Shown: positions 51,017-59,518 of the stretch, in pieces
Layout: every line of letters begins with the position of its first letter
Numbering within the stretch: the stretch's first letter is position 1
NCBI RefSeq assembly: GCF_001522585.2
Contig: NZ_CP013373.1
Coordinates: 1-64,000, forward strand
DNA: 64,000 bases
Direction: 5' to 3'
DNA from: Burkholderia sp. NRF60-BP8
GTDB taxonomy: Bacteria; Pseudomonadota; Gammaproteobacteria; Burkholderiales; Burkholderiaceae
Position numbers and translations under genes: made by a program
Notes under the pieces: model-generated
What the model was told of the DNA's origin: nothing
Database searches by the model: none
The model's input: only the letters and a program-made list of their open reading frames with translations

Positions 51017-51694
51017 TCAATCGTGCGCGCTCTTCATGCGCAGGATGTAACCGAGCCCGCGCAGCGTGATGATCTCGGCCGTGCTGAGCGCGAGATGCTT
51101 GCGCAGCCGGTGAATGTAGATGTCGATCGCGTCGGCGCTCGGTTCGTCGTCGAGCGCGAACACGCTGTCCATCAGCCGCGCCTTCGAGACCGTCTTGTTC
51201 TGCTGCAGCATCAGCGTTTCGAGGATCGCGTGCTCGCGGCGCCGCAGCGCGAGCACGGCGTCGCCGCAGCGGAATTCGCGCGTGCCGAATGCATAGACGA
51301 GATCGCCGCACACGAGCTGCGTCGTGCCGACGCCGGCCTGCCGGCGGATCAGCGCGCGAATCCGCGCCACCAGCTCGCGCGACTCGAACGGCTTCACGAC
51401 GTAATCGTCGGCGCCCGCGCCGAAACAGTCGACCTTGTCGTCGACCGAGCCGTGCGCGGTCAGCATCAGCACCGGCACGTTGTCGTTGCGGCGCCGCAGA
51501 CGCGCGAGCACTTCCTTGCCGCTGATGCCGGGCAGCCGCATGTCGAGCAGCACCGCGTCGTAGCGCTCGGTCTTCAGCACCGTGTCGGCGCGCTCGCCGT
51601 CGCCGACGCTGTCGACCGCGAAATCCTCGCCGCGCAGCAGGTTCACGATCCAGTGCGCGAGTTCGGCGTTGTCTTCGACCAGCAGGAGTTTCAT
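51017..51694 (-). CDS. OmpR-family response regulator (TctD-like)
   Basis: A 225-residue regulator. The receiver has LLVEDNAELAHW, phospho-acceptor D in YDAVLLDMRLPG, and the DDYVVKPF lysine. The winged-helix DNA-binding part (about 130-222) ends in YIHRLRKHL and LRGLGYILRMK. I chose ATG at 51694. The kinase gene stands 13 bases upstream on the same strand. TctD-like systems control uptake of carboxylates and similar compounds, which fits the neighbouring importer and porin. Confidence 0.92.
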   Translation of the reverse strand: MKLLLVEDNAELAHWIVNLLRGEDFAVDSVGDGERADTVLKTERYDAVLLDMRLPGISGKEVLARLRRRNDNVPVLMLTAHGSVDDKVDCFGAGADDYVVKPFESRELVARIRALIRRQAGVGTTQLVCGDLVYAFGTREFRCGDAVLALRRREHAILETLMLQQNKTVSKARLMDSVFALDDEPSADAIDIYIHRLRKHLALSTAEIITLRGLGYILRMKSAHD

Positions 51695-51707
51695 GACGGC
51701 GTTCTCT

Positions 51708-53141
51708 TCAATCGAAAGCGGGCAGCCGCACGGTGACGACGATACCGCGATTGCCGGGGCCCGGCGCGAGCGACGCGCTGCCGCCGTGCGCCTGCGCGAT
51801 CTCGCGGACGATCGCGAGCCCGAGGCCCGAGCCCTCGGTATCGGCCGACACGCGGTAGAACCGCTTGAATACGTGCGGCCGTGCCTCGGCGGGGATGCCG
51901 GGGCCGTCGTCGACCACGTCGAGCACGACCGCATCGCCGTCGCGCCGCGCGCAGACCGTCACGCAGCCGCCCGGCTGCGTGTAGCGCACCGCGTTGTCGA
52001 CGAGGTTCATCACCAGCGCGGTCAGCAGGCTATCGCTGCCCGCGACGTCGAGCCGCTCGCCGAGATCGGCGCCGAGGTCGATGTCGCGCCGCTGCGCGAG
52101 CACGATCGTCTCTTCCAGCACGCTCGACACCACGGCCGCGAGATCGACGCGATGGGTCAGGAGCGTCGACGGCGTCGCTTCCGCATGCGCGAGCAGCAGC
52201 AGCTTGTCGGTCACGTCGGCCATCTTGCGGCTGCTGCGCTGCATGCTGTCGAGCACCGCCGCGAGTTCCGCATCGTCGTGCCCGCGCCGCTGCGCGTACT
52301 GGATCTGCGTGTCGAGCACCGCGATCGGCGTGCGCAACTGGTGCGCGGCATCCGCGATGAAGCGGCGCTGCGTGGCCGTATGCGTGTTGAGCCGCGCGAT
52401 GCACTGGTTGATCGCGTCGACGATCGGGCGCAGTTCGTGCTGCAGCCGCTCGGGGCGGATCGGCTCCAGTTCCATCGGCCCGCGATCGGCCACGTCGTCC
52501 TTCAATTTCATCAGCGGTCGCAGCTCCAGCGTGAGCCCGAGGTAGACGAGCACCACCGCGAGCACCAGCATCAGCGACAGGCGCACGAGCTGCGGCCGCC
52601 AGATCGTCGCGACCATCGCGCCGTACGAACGCGTCGTCTTCGCGACGACCACCGTGACCGTCTCGACCTGCCCCTCGTCGTACAGCTGGCGGTCGTAGGC
52701 CACCGCGCGCAGCGGCACGCCGTCGAGCGACGTGTCGTACAGCGTCGGCTCGATGCCGTGCCGCGCGGGCAGGTCGAGCACCGGATTGCCGGCGAGCAGG
52801 CGGTCGTGGCCGTCGATCACCTTGTAGAACACCGAGTCGCCCGACGGCGATTCGAAAATCTCCAGCGCGGCCGGCGGCACGTCGGCCGCCGGCCGCCCGT
52901 TGCGCCATTCGACGTCCTCGCCGATCGTGCGTGCGGACGCAACGAGCGCGCTGTCCTGCACGAGCCCGGCCGTGGTCCGCGCGGTGTCGTACGACATCGC
53001 GCCCGCGATCAGCACGAACACCGCGAGCGGCAGCAGCAGCCACCACAGCAGCCGTCCGCGCAGGCTGTGCGCCATCCTGTTGCGCTCCTTCTCCGAAATG
53101 CCGAACCGCGCCGGGGTCGCCGGCGCGGTCGCGTGTGTCAT
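51708..53141 (-). CDS. Sensor histidine kinase (TctE-like)
   Basis: A 477-residue sensor kinase. There are two membrane helices (about 33-53 and 184-205) with a periplasmic sensor of about 130 residues of the 2CSK_N type. A HAMP-like linker, the H box FIADAAHQLRTPIAVLD and an ATPase domain (MNLVDNAVRYT, DDGPGIPAEARPHVFKRFYR, GSGLGLAIVREIA) follow. It starts 22 bases after the permease stop. The N-terminus before the first helix is long (MTHATAPATP), so MAHSLRGRLLWW is an alternative start. Confidence 0.93.
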   Translation of the reverse strand: MTHATAPATPARFGISEKERNRMAHSLRGRLLWWLLLPLAVFVLIAGAMSYDTARTTAGLVQDSALVASARTIGEDVEWRNGRPAADVPPAALEIFESPSGDSVFYKVIDGHDRLLAGNPVLDLPARHGIEPTLYDTSLDGVPLRAVAYDRQLYDEGQVETVTVVVAKTTRSYGAMVATIWRPQLVRLSLMLVLAVVLVYLGLTLELRPLMKLKDDVADRGPMELEPIRPERLQHELRPIVDAINQCIARLNTHTATQRRFIADAAHQLRTPIAVLDTQIQYAQRRGHDDAELAAVLDSMQRSSRKMADVTDKLLLLAHAEATPSTLLTHRVDLAAVVSSVLEETIVLAQRRDIDLGADLGERLDVAGSDSLLTALVMNLVDNAVRYTQPGGCVTVCARRDGDAVVLDVVDDGPGIPAEARPHVFKRFYRVSADTEGSGLGLAIVREIAQAHGGSASLAPGPGNRGIVVTVRLPAFD

Positions 53142-53163
53142 GTCAGGCGTCGTTCAGCGGCGT

Positions 53164-54021
53164 TCAGAACGCCGCGGGGCGCCACTTCAGCAGCCGCTTC
53201 TCGATGCGCGTCAGCAGATAGTCGGCGGCCAGCGCGACCACGGCCAGCACGATCATCGCCGCGAACACGCCGCTCGCGTTGAACGCGCCTTGGGCGGTGG
53301 AGATTAACAGCCCGATCCCTTGCTTGGAACCCAGGAATTCGCCGACCACCGCGCCGACCAGCGCGAAGCCGAAGCTCACGTGCAGGCTCGCGAGAATCCA
53401 GCTCAGCGCGGACGGGATCACGACCGACGTGGTGATCTGCCGGCGCGACGCGCCGAGGATCTGCGCGTTCGCGATCAGGTAGCGATCGGCTTCGCGCACG
53501 CCCTGGAACGCGTTGCCGAACACCACGAAGAACACCATCACGACGGCCAGCGCGATCTTCGACGCCATCCCGAGGCCGAGCGCGATCACGAACACCGAGC
53601 CGAGCACGACGCGCGGAATCGAGTTCGCGATCTGGATGTACAGGCCGAACACGTCGGCCATCAGCTTGTTGCGGCCGAGCACGATCCCGCAGATCACGCC
53701 GGCGACCGAGCCGATCAGGAAGCCGATCGCGGTTTCCTCGAGCGTGACCCACACCTGCGTGAGCAGCGGGCCCTGCGACGTGCCGTTCACGAACCAGTCC
53801 TGGATCTGCGCGAAGATCAGCGACGGCATCGAGAAGAAGAACGGGTCGATCCACTTCAGCCGTGCGGCGAGTTCCCACCCGCCCAGCACGAACACGAGTA
53901 CGGCGATCCGCAGCGTGACGATCAGGTTGCGCCGGCGGCGCAGCCGGCGTTGCGCGGCGCGCTCGTCGTCCTCGAGCGTGGTCGCCGCAATGGCGGTGGT
54001 GGGAAGCGTCATGTCGGTCAT
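53164..54021 (-). CDS. ABC importer permease (SsuC/TauC type)
   Basis: A 285-residue inner-membrane permease of the BPD_transp_1 fold. Six membrane helices can be followed, and the EAA coupling loop is GVREADRYLIANAQILGASR. This is the nitrate/sulfonate/taurine group of importers. I chose ATG at 54021 (MTDMTLPTTAI). The ATPase gene ends 17 bases upstream. The three importer genes are in the order binding protein, ATPase, permease on one strand. Confidence 0.91.
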   Translation of the reverse strand: MTDMTLPTTAIAATTLEDDERAAQRRLRRRRNLIVTLRIAVLVFVLGGWELAARLKWIDPFFFSMPSLIFAQIQDWFVNGTSQGPLLTQVWVTLEETAIGFLIGSVAGVICGIVLGRNKLMADVFGLYIQIANSIPRVVLGSVFVIALGLGMASKIALAVVMVFFVVFGNAFQGVREADRYLIANAQILGASRRQITTSVVIPSALSWILASLHVSFGFALVGAVVGEFLGSKQGIGLLISTAQGAFNASGVFAAMIVLAVVALAADYLLTRIEKRLLKWRPAAF

Positions 54022-54038
54022 GCTCCTGTCCTTTGCTT

Positions 54039-54836
54039 TCAGCCGATCTGCACTTCTTCGCGCAGGTCGTGCCAGATGTTCCTGGAAATTTCGATGAAGC
54101 GCGCGTCGTAGCGCACGTCCGACATGACGCGCGGACGCGGCAGGTCGATCTCGACCACGCGCTTGAGCGTCGCGGGGCGCGCGGTCAGCACGAACACGCG
54201 GTCGGCGAGCGCGATCGCTTCCTCGAGGTCGTGCGTGACGAACACGACCGAGCCCTTGTTCGCGGACCATAGCTGCAGCAACTCGTCCTGCATCAGCGTG
54301 CGCGTCTGCATGTCGAGTGCGGAAAACGGCTCGTCCATCAGCAGGATTTCGGGCTGGTTGATGAAGGTCTGCGCGAGCGCGACGCGCTTTCTCATCCCGC
54401 CCGAGAGCTGGTGCGGGTAGTGCTTCGTGAACTTGTCGAGGCCGACCTTGCGGATCCACTCCTCGGCCTGCGCGTACGCGACGTCCTTCGAGCGGCCGCG
54501 AAACAGCGGGCCTGCCGCGACGTTGTCGATCACGTTGCGCCACGGAAACACGGCGTCGGCCTGGAACACGAAGCCGATGCGCGGGTCGATTCCGTCGACC
54601 GGGCGGCCCATCACGCGCACTTCGCCCGACACGGGCTTGAGCAGCCCGGTGATCAGGTTCAGCGTCGTCGACTTGCCGCAGCCGGTCGGGCCGACGATCG
54701 CGATGAATTCGCCGCGCGCGACGCTCATGCTGAAGTCGCGCAGCGCGACGGTGGCCTTGCCTTCCGGCGAAATGAAGCGGCACGACACGTTGCGAAACTC
54801 GATCGCCGGTGTGCTCGGGGAGACTGCCTGATTCAT
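54039..54836 (-). CDS. ABC importer ATP-binding protein (SsuB/TauB type)
   Basis: A 265-residue ATPase with Walker A IVGPTGCGKSTTLNLITG, signature HQLSGGMRKRVALAQ, Walker B ILLMDEPFSALD and switch histidine FVTHDLEEAIALADRVF. The TRTLMQDELLQLW stretch is of the nitrate/sulfonate/taurine group. It energises import through the adjacent permease. The order is sbp - ATPase - permease. The gap to the binding protein gene is 112 bases and GC-rich. Confidence 0.93.
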   Translation of the reverse strand: MNQAVSPSTPAIEFRNVSCRFISPEGKATVALRDFSMSVARGEFIAIVGPTGCGKSTTLNLITGLLKPVSGEVRVMGRPVDGIDPRIGFVFQADAVFPWRNVIDNVAAGPLFRGRSKDVAYAQAEEWIRKVGLDKFTKHYPHQLSGGMRKRVALAQTFINQPEILLMDEPFSALDMQTRTLMQDELLQLWSANKGSVVFVTHDLEEAIALADRVFVLTARPATLKRVVEIDLPRPRVMSDVRYDARFIEISRNIWHDLREEVQIG

Positions 54837-54948
54837 CGCGTTCGTCCTGCGGGTGAAGAGGGCGTCGCCGCATGGCGGCGCCGGGCCGGTCGACCGGGCC
54901 GGAACGGGGAACGCACGGCGGCGGGATCGCCGCCGCCGGCGTCGCTGC

Positions 54949-55953
54949 TTACTTCGCGCTCACGAACTCGTTCGTGTAGGTGCGCGTCAGGTCGATGTGC
55001 TTGCCCTTCACCGACGGGTTGAATGCCGACAGCACCTTCAGCACGGTCGCCGGGCCGTCGGCCGGCATCTTCGCGTCGGCCGTGAACATCGGCAGCGACG
55101 CCTTCAGCGCGTTCACGTACAGCACCTTGTCCTTCTGGTAGTCGGCCGGCATCTTCGCGGCGATGTCCTCGGCGCTGTGCGTGTGGATGAACTGCATCGT
55201 CTTCGCGAACGCGTGCGCGAGCTTGGTCGCCTGCGCCTTGTGCGAATCGGCCCACGCCGACTGCACGTACAGGCTCGCGGCCGGGTAGGTGCCGCCGAGC
55301 GCGGCGCGCGTGCCTTCGAGCGTGCGCAGGTCGACCAGCACCTTCGCATCGCCCATCTTCTCGAGCGCGGACACGGTCGGCTCGGTCGTCATGCCGGCGT
55401 CGATCCGGCCCTGCTTGATCGCGGCGATGAAGCTCGCGTCGGCGCCGACCGGCAGCATCGTGTACTGCGTGGACGGGATGCCGTGCTGCAGCGCGAGGAA
55501 TTGCGTGAGGAAGCTGGTCGACGAGCCGAGGCCCGTCACGCCGAGCGTCTTGCCCTTCGCGTCGGCCATCGACTTGAAGGTCGGCGCGGCCTTGGTCGAC
55601 ACCATCTCGACTTCGCCCGGCACCTGGCCGAACACGGCGATCGCCTTCACGTCCTTGCCCTTGCTCTGCAGGTCGATCGTGTGGTCGTAGAAGCCGACGA
55701 CGCCCTGCACGGCGCCCGCGAGCAGCTCGTTCTCGGCGTCGACGCCGGCCGGCTGCGACAGCAGCTCGACGTCGAGCCCCTCGGCCTTGAAGTAGCCGAG
55801 TTCCTGCGTGAGCCGCGCGGGCAGGTAGATCATCTTCGCGATCCCGCCGACCATGATCGTGATCTTGCCGTCGTCGTCGGCGAAAGCGGGGTGGGCGGCG
55901 AGCGCGCAGGTGAGGGGGGCTGCAACGGCGAGGGTGCGCAGGATGGGTCGCAT
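54949..55953 (-). CDS. ABC importer substrate-binding protein (NMT1/SsuA-like)
   Basis: A 334-residue periplasmic binding protein. The signal peptide (residues 1-25, AAHPAFA) is followed by KITIMVGGIAKMIYLPARLT, typical for the NMT1/THI5-like or sulfonate-binding group. ELGYFKAEGLDVELLSQPAG and GKTLGVTGLGSSTSFLTQ mark the ligand cleft. I chose ATG at 55953 (MRPILRTLAVA); an upstream ATG gives no signal peptide at the N-terminus. It is the first gene of the operon. The exact ligand cannot be read from the sequence. Confidence 0.9.
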   Translation of the reverse strand: MRPILRTLAVAAPLTCALAAHPAFADDDGKITIMVGGIAKMIYLPARLTQELGYFKAEGLDVELLSQPAGVDAENELLAGAVQGVVGFYDHTIDLQSKGKDVKAIAVFGQVPGEVEMVSTKAAPTFKSMADAKGKTLGVTGLGSSTSFLTQFLALQHGIPSTQYTMLPVGADASFIAAIKQGRIDAGMTTEPTVSALEKMGDAKVLVDLRTLEGTRAALGGTYPAASLYVQSAWADSHKAQATKLAHAFAKTMQFIHTHSAEDIAAKMPADYQKDKVLYVNALKASLPMFTADAKMPADGPATVLKVLSAFNPSVKGKHIDLTRTYTNEFVSAK

Positions 55954-56372
55954 CGGGATCGTCTCCTTCGTTGTAATCGTATGGCGCGATGCTTGCTGCA
56001 TCGTCATCACGAGTATAGGGAGGCGAAACCTTCCGCTACCTTTCGCGGGGCGGCGATTCCGTTAGGGGTTTTCCACGAATCCGATGCGAATGCTCGAAGA
56101 GCGCCCCCCGAGCCGGCTCGCGCCGCAGTCAGTCGCGACGACAGGACGAATGTTCCGTGGTGGCGGCCGCAAACGCCCGCCTGTTTTCGGCAAGCGACGG
56201 CATCAAAAAAATTGGACGTTTCACTATAGATTCGATTTTTATTTAGGGATACTTTTCAAACGCTGGGGAGGGCTGATTTCAGCTTGTAATTATAATGATT
56301 ATTATATTTTCTCATACTGGTCGAGCCATTCATTGAGGATGACGGGGTGGCGTTTTGTGGAGGTGAAACCGC
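55954..56372. other. Transition into an AT-rich segment
   Basis: GC content falls abruptly near 56190. A TATAAT at 56291-56296 lies in a run of A and T (56286-56315) and may be the -10 box for the oxygenase gene, but a matching -35 is not evident. No gene is seen. The AT-richness resembles H-NS-type silenced islands. Confidence 0.45.
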
Positions 56373-57515
56373 ATGATCGAGTTGAATATGAAGGCTAATC
56401 ATTTTGTCGAAAATTACTTCGACAAATGTCCCATCCTGTTCAGAGATGCGTTGCGAGACAATTTTTTGTCATGGGAAGAAGTATCGGAGGCGATATATAT
56501 TGGCGAATCGATGGCACAAGGGCCAAGATTGAACAAAGGGGGATTTCTTGAGGAGTCGAAATATATCATAAATTGCGGTGAACTGGGGCAAGTTAGACGT
56601 AGGCTTGAAAAGACCATTCTGTACAACGAGCTTCGCAATGGCACAACCCTTGTATTTAATCGGATGGAGTTGACTTCGTATAAGGTCAGATTGATATGCA
56701 AGTCGATCTCGAGATTTGTTGGTGAGCACACCGTCGCGAACGGATACATAGCATTTGGGGAAGATGAATCGTTTGGAAAGCACTGGGATACGCATAGTGT
56801 CTTTGCAGTTCAAATGATGGGCAGGAAGCGATGGTTGATCTACGAACCTACACACGCGTTGCCGCTGAAGCATCAACGAAGCACTGGAAAGCAATCCGAA
56901 TGTCCGGCTGAGCCTTATATGGATGTCACGATCGAAACCGGAGACGTCCTATATCTACCAAGAGGATGGTGGCACACAGCAATTCCCTTGAACGAAGAAA
57001 CCTTTCATTTAGCGGTGGGTGTGCACGAGTCCACCATTTCTGACTATGTAAAGTACGTTGCAAACGAAATTATTGGCGATTTTGATGCATTCAGGCAGAC
57101 GATTCCCCTTGGACAAAGACCGGACATCGACCTCAGGCTAGTGGCAAGTGAGCTCGCACGAATTGTTGAGGATCGCGATCTGCTGACCAACTACAACGAT
57201 CGCAGGCGACGAAATTTTAGAGAGGCATCAAAGCCAAATTTGCAATTGCATGCCTTGCGATCAAAATTTCATCTAGATAAGGAGGCAAGATTTCTTGTGA
57301 ATACACCGATAAGAAACATCGCCATTGATGAAAAAATAAACGGCGCATCAATTCCATACGGGAGAGATTTTGAAGAATTGCATAAATTCATATTTGCGTC
57401 CACAGGAACTATTTCCTACAAAGAATTGCGTGATTTCGCCTGTGAAATCTCAACTGAAGAGCTTGATTCACTGATTTTGAAGTTGCTGGAAATAGATGCA
57501 CTTGAGCTCATTTAA
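56373..57515 (+). CDS. JmjC/cupin_4-type Fe(II)/2-oxoglutarate oxygenase
   Basis: A 380-residue protein with a JmjC fold like the bacterial ribosomal oxygenases (cupin_4). The iron site is complete: H137 and D139 in FGKHWDTHSVFAV, and H201 in GDVLYLPRGWWHTA. MMGRKRWLIYEP between them is the typical 2-oxoglutarate/fold region. A helical C-terminal domain follows. GGAGGTG stands before the ATG. Codon use is AT-rich and unlike its neighbours, indicating transfer. It lies directly before a small leader-peptide gene and a CPBP protease, so its substrate may be that peptide; ribosomal protein hydroxylation is the alternative. Confidence 0.8.
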   Translation: MIELNMKANHFVENYFDKCPILFRDALRDNFLSWEEVSEAIYIGESMAQGPRLNKGGFLEESKYIINCGELGQVRRRLEKTILYNELRNGTTLVFNRMELTSYKVRLICKSISRFVGEHTVANGYIAFGEDESFGKHWDTHSVFAVQMMGRKRWLIYEPTHALPLKHQRSTGKQSECPAEPYMDVTIETGDVLYLPRGWWHTAIPLNEETFHLAVGVHESTISDYVKYVANEIIGDFDAFRQTIPLGQRPDIDLRLVASELARIVEDRDLLTNYNDRRRRNFREASKPNLQLHALRSKFHLDKEARFLVNTPIRNIAIDEKINGASIPYGRDFEELHKFIFASTGTISYKELRDFACEISTEELDSLILKLLEIDALELI

Positions 57516-57538
57516 TTGATTGAAATCGGAGGATGGAA

Positions 57539-57766
57539 ATGGAACTCTTGACGGACGACCAAATTAACTCGGTCAGCGCGGGTAATGGCATGGTGCAAGG
57601 CGCCATTATCGGGTGGTTCGTAAGTAAAGGAATGGATGCGACATACGATTTAATTAAATATGCCATGGACTGGATTTCTAGAAATAAAGTGGAAGTCAAT
57701 GATATAACCATGTACAACGCCATGGGCGACTTTAACAACCAAGGAAACGACGCGGACGGTCAATGA
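57539..57766 (+). CDS. Small leader-peptide-like precursor
   Basis: A 75-residue peptide. The N-terminus MELLTDDQINSVSAGNG follows the pattern of double-glycine leaders (compare MRELTMMEINEVSGG at 44382), with Ala-Gly in place of Gly-Gly. The core has a hydrophobic segment (MVQGAIIGWFVSKG) and an Asn/Asp-rich end (YNAMGDFNNQGNDADG) that offers hydroxylation sites. I prefer ATG at 57539 because GGAGG is correctly spaced from it; ATG at 57533 is only 1-2 bases from that site. It lies 23 bases after the oxygenase gene. A precursor role is an inference from leader and context. Confidence 0.65.
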   Translation: MELLTDDQINSVSAGNGMVQGAIIGWFVSKGMDATYDLIKYAMDWISRNKVEVNDITMYNAMGDFNNQGNDADGQ

Positions 57767-57880
57767 TTTTTGACACTTTGGAGTGCCGGGCAGATGCAGG
57801 ATCCGGGATTTAAAAAATATCGAGCGTATATTTTCGAAATTTTATCCAGAGACTTCCCTCTGAATCGGGGGTGGATCGCA

Positions 57881-58369
57881 ATGAAAGACTGCCCTGATAA
57901 CAGCGTGATTCGCACTATCTCGCATAGCCCGGTACTCGTTTCCGCCCTTCTGGCTTGCGCTCTCACATACGTCGCCGGCCTTTTTGTCTGGAGTGGCCAA
58001 TTTATCTTCGGACTTCCATTCGGCCCTTCCTCCGGTGCGCTGCCTGAAATAGTGAAGTACGACCTATTGACCCGCCTGTTTGTTGGTTCGCTCGCTGCAC
58101 CGATAGTGGAAACATTTCTTTTCCAGTGGCTTCCCATTCGGTTGATTCGCCGCACATTCGGAGGGAATGTTTGGTCTGCGATCTGTGCTTCGACTCTTGC
58201 GTTCGGTGCAACGCACGGCTACAGCATCCTGTACGTGGCGGTTGCTTTATGGGGCGGGCTGATTTTCGCAACGGTCTTCGTGCTGCGTGATTACCCCGGT
58301 GGCCGTCCCTTTTTGGTCGTCGCCACCGCACATGCCGCCCGCAACACGCTGGCAAGTATCCTCGTCTGA
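57881..58369 (+). CDS. CPBP (Abi) family intramembrane protease-like protein
   Basis: A 162-residue membrane protein with about five helices. The CPBP motifs are degenerate to complete: PIVETFLFQW (ExxxxQ variant of EExxxR), FGATHG (FxxxH) and HAARN (HxxxN). I chose ATG at 57881, preceded by GGGGGTGG. An in-frame ATG at 57794 would add 29 residues, and TTG at 57770 would add 37. CPBP proteins process C-terminal motifs or serve as bacteriocin self-immunity proteins. Here it follows the leader-peptide gene in the AT-rich cassette. A peptide protease or immunity role fits best. Confidence 0.72.
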   Translation: MKDCPDNSVIRTISHSPVLVSALLACALTYVAGLFVWSGQFIFGLPFGPSSGALPEIVKYDLLTRLFVGSLAAPIVETFLFQWLPIRLIRRTFGGNVWSAICASTLAFGATHGYSILYVAVALWGGLIFATVFVLRDYPGGRPFLVVATAHAARNTLASILV

Positions 58370-58423
58370 CGCGAATGCCTCGGTCGAGGCGGCGCCGGTA
58401 CCTCGGGATGAATGACTCGCCCG

Positions 58424-59206
58424 TCAGCGCCAGCCGATCAACACCCGCCCCATCGCGTCGAGCCCCATGTCGAACAGGTGCGACACGAACGGCACGAGGT
58501 TCGGCACCATCAGTTGCACGAGCAACAGCCCGACGAGCATCGTCACCGGAAAGCCGACCTGGAACACGCCGATCTGCGGCGCCGCGCGGTTTAGGATGCC
58601 GAGCGCGAGGTTCGCGATCAGCAGCGCCGCGACCACCGGCAGCGCGAGCAGCAGCCCCATCTCGATCACGGTCGCACCGAACGCGGCGAGCGTGCGCCAG
58701 CCCGGCGCGTGCAGCAGGTCGCCCGACACCGGCAGCGACTGGAACGACGCGGCGAGCGCCGCGAACACCTGCAGGTGGCCGTCCACCGCGAGGAACGCGA
58801 GCATCGCGACCGCGTTCAGGAAGCGGCCCATCGCCGGTGTCGCGCCGCTCGTGTGCGGGTCGAAGAAGGTCGCGAAGCCGAGGCCCATCGACAGCCCGAT
58901 GAAGTCGCCGGCCGCCTCGACGGCCGCGAACACGAGCTGCATCGTGAAGCCCATCGCGACGCCGATCAGGAATTGCGTGACGAGGATCCAGATCCCCGGC
59001 GCGGAGAACACGGTGACGTCCGGCATCGCGCCGAGCGTCGGCGCGACGACCAGCGCCATGAACGCGGCCAGGCCGATCTTCGCGCGCACCGGCACCGCCG
59101 CGTGGCCGACGACGGGCGCCGTCGCGACGAGCGCGAGCATCCGCACGAACGGCCACAGGAACGCCGTGAGCCAGCCGTTGAGCTGCGCGTAGGTAACCGA
59201 GAACAT
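58424..59206 (-). CDS. fliR: Flagellar biosynthesis protein FliR
   Basis: A 260-residue inner-membrane subunit of the flagellar type III export gate. About six membrane helices are seen. The GFTMQLVFAAVEAAGDFIGL and ATFFDPHTSGATPAMGRFLN stretches are typical of FliR, and the end FDMGLDAMGRVLIGWR is intact. It is the last gene of the fliLMNOPQR operon. The fliQ stop lies 22 bases upstream. The AT-rich peptide cassette on the other strand ends 54 bases away, so the insertion did not break fliR. Confidence 0.95.
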   Translation of the reverse strand: MFSVTYAQLNGWLTAFLWPFVRMLALVATAPVVGHAAVPVRAKIGLAAFMALVVAPTLGAMPDVTVFSAPGIWILVTQFLIGVAMGFTMQLVFAAVEAAGDFIGLSMGLGFATFFDPHTSGATPAMGRFLNAVAMLAFLAVDGHLQVFAALAASFQSLPVSGDLLHAPGWRTLAAFGATVIEMGLLLALPVVAALLIANLALGILNRAAPQIGVFQVGFPVTMLVGLLLVQLMVPNLVPFVSHLFDMGLDAMGRVLIGWR

Positions 59207-59228
59207 CGCCGCCGGCGCTGTGCGCGGC

Positions 59229-59501
59229 TCAGCCGACGCCGAGCGTCGCGACGTGCAGCAGCGTCTGCCGCAGGTAGTCGAGCATCGTCGTCAGCATCCA
59301 CGGGCCGGCGATCACGAGTGTCGCGGCGACCGCGAGCAGCTTCGGGATGAACGACAGCGTCGCTTCGTTGATCTGCGTCGCGGCCTGGAACAGGCTCACG
59401 ACGAGGCCGACCGCGAGCGCGACCAGCAGCAGCGGGGCCGCGAGCAGCAGGCCGACCATCATCGCCTGATGCGCGAGCGTCATCACTTGTTCGGGCGTCA
59501 T
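59229..59501 (-). CDS. fliQ: Flagellar biosynthesis protein FliQ
   Basis: A 90-residue export-gate subunit with two membrane helices (about 16-37 and 52-75). MTPEQVMTLAHQAMMVGLLL is the ordinary FliQ start, and ATQINEATLSFIPKLLAVA is its most conserved part. I set the start at ATG 59501. The fliP stop lies 17 bases upstream and fliR 22 bases downstream on the same strand. The length is the family norm of 89-90. Confidence 0.95.
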   Translation of the reverse strand: MTPEQVMTLAHQAMMVGLLLAAPLLLVALAVGLVVSLFQAATQINEATLSFIPKLLAVAATLVIAGPWMLTTMLDYLRQTLLHVATLGVG

Positions 59502-59518
59502 CGCGCGTGTTCCTCCGC

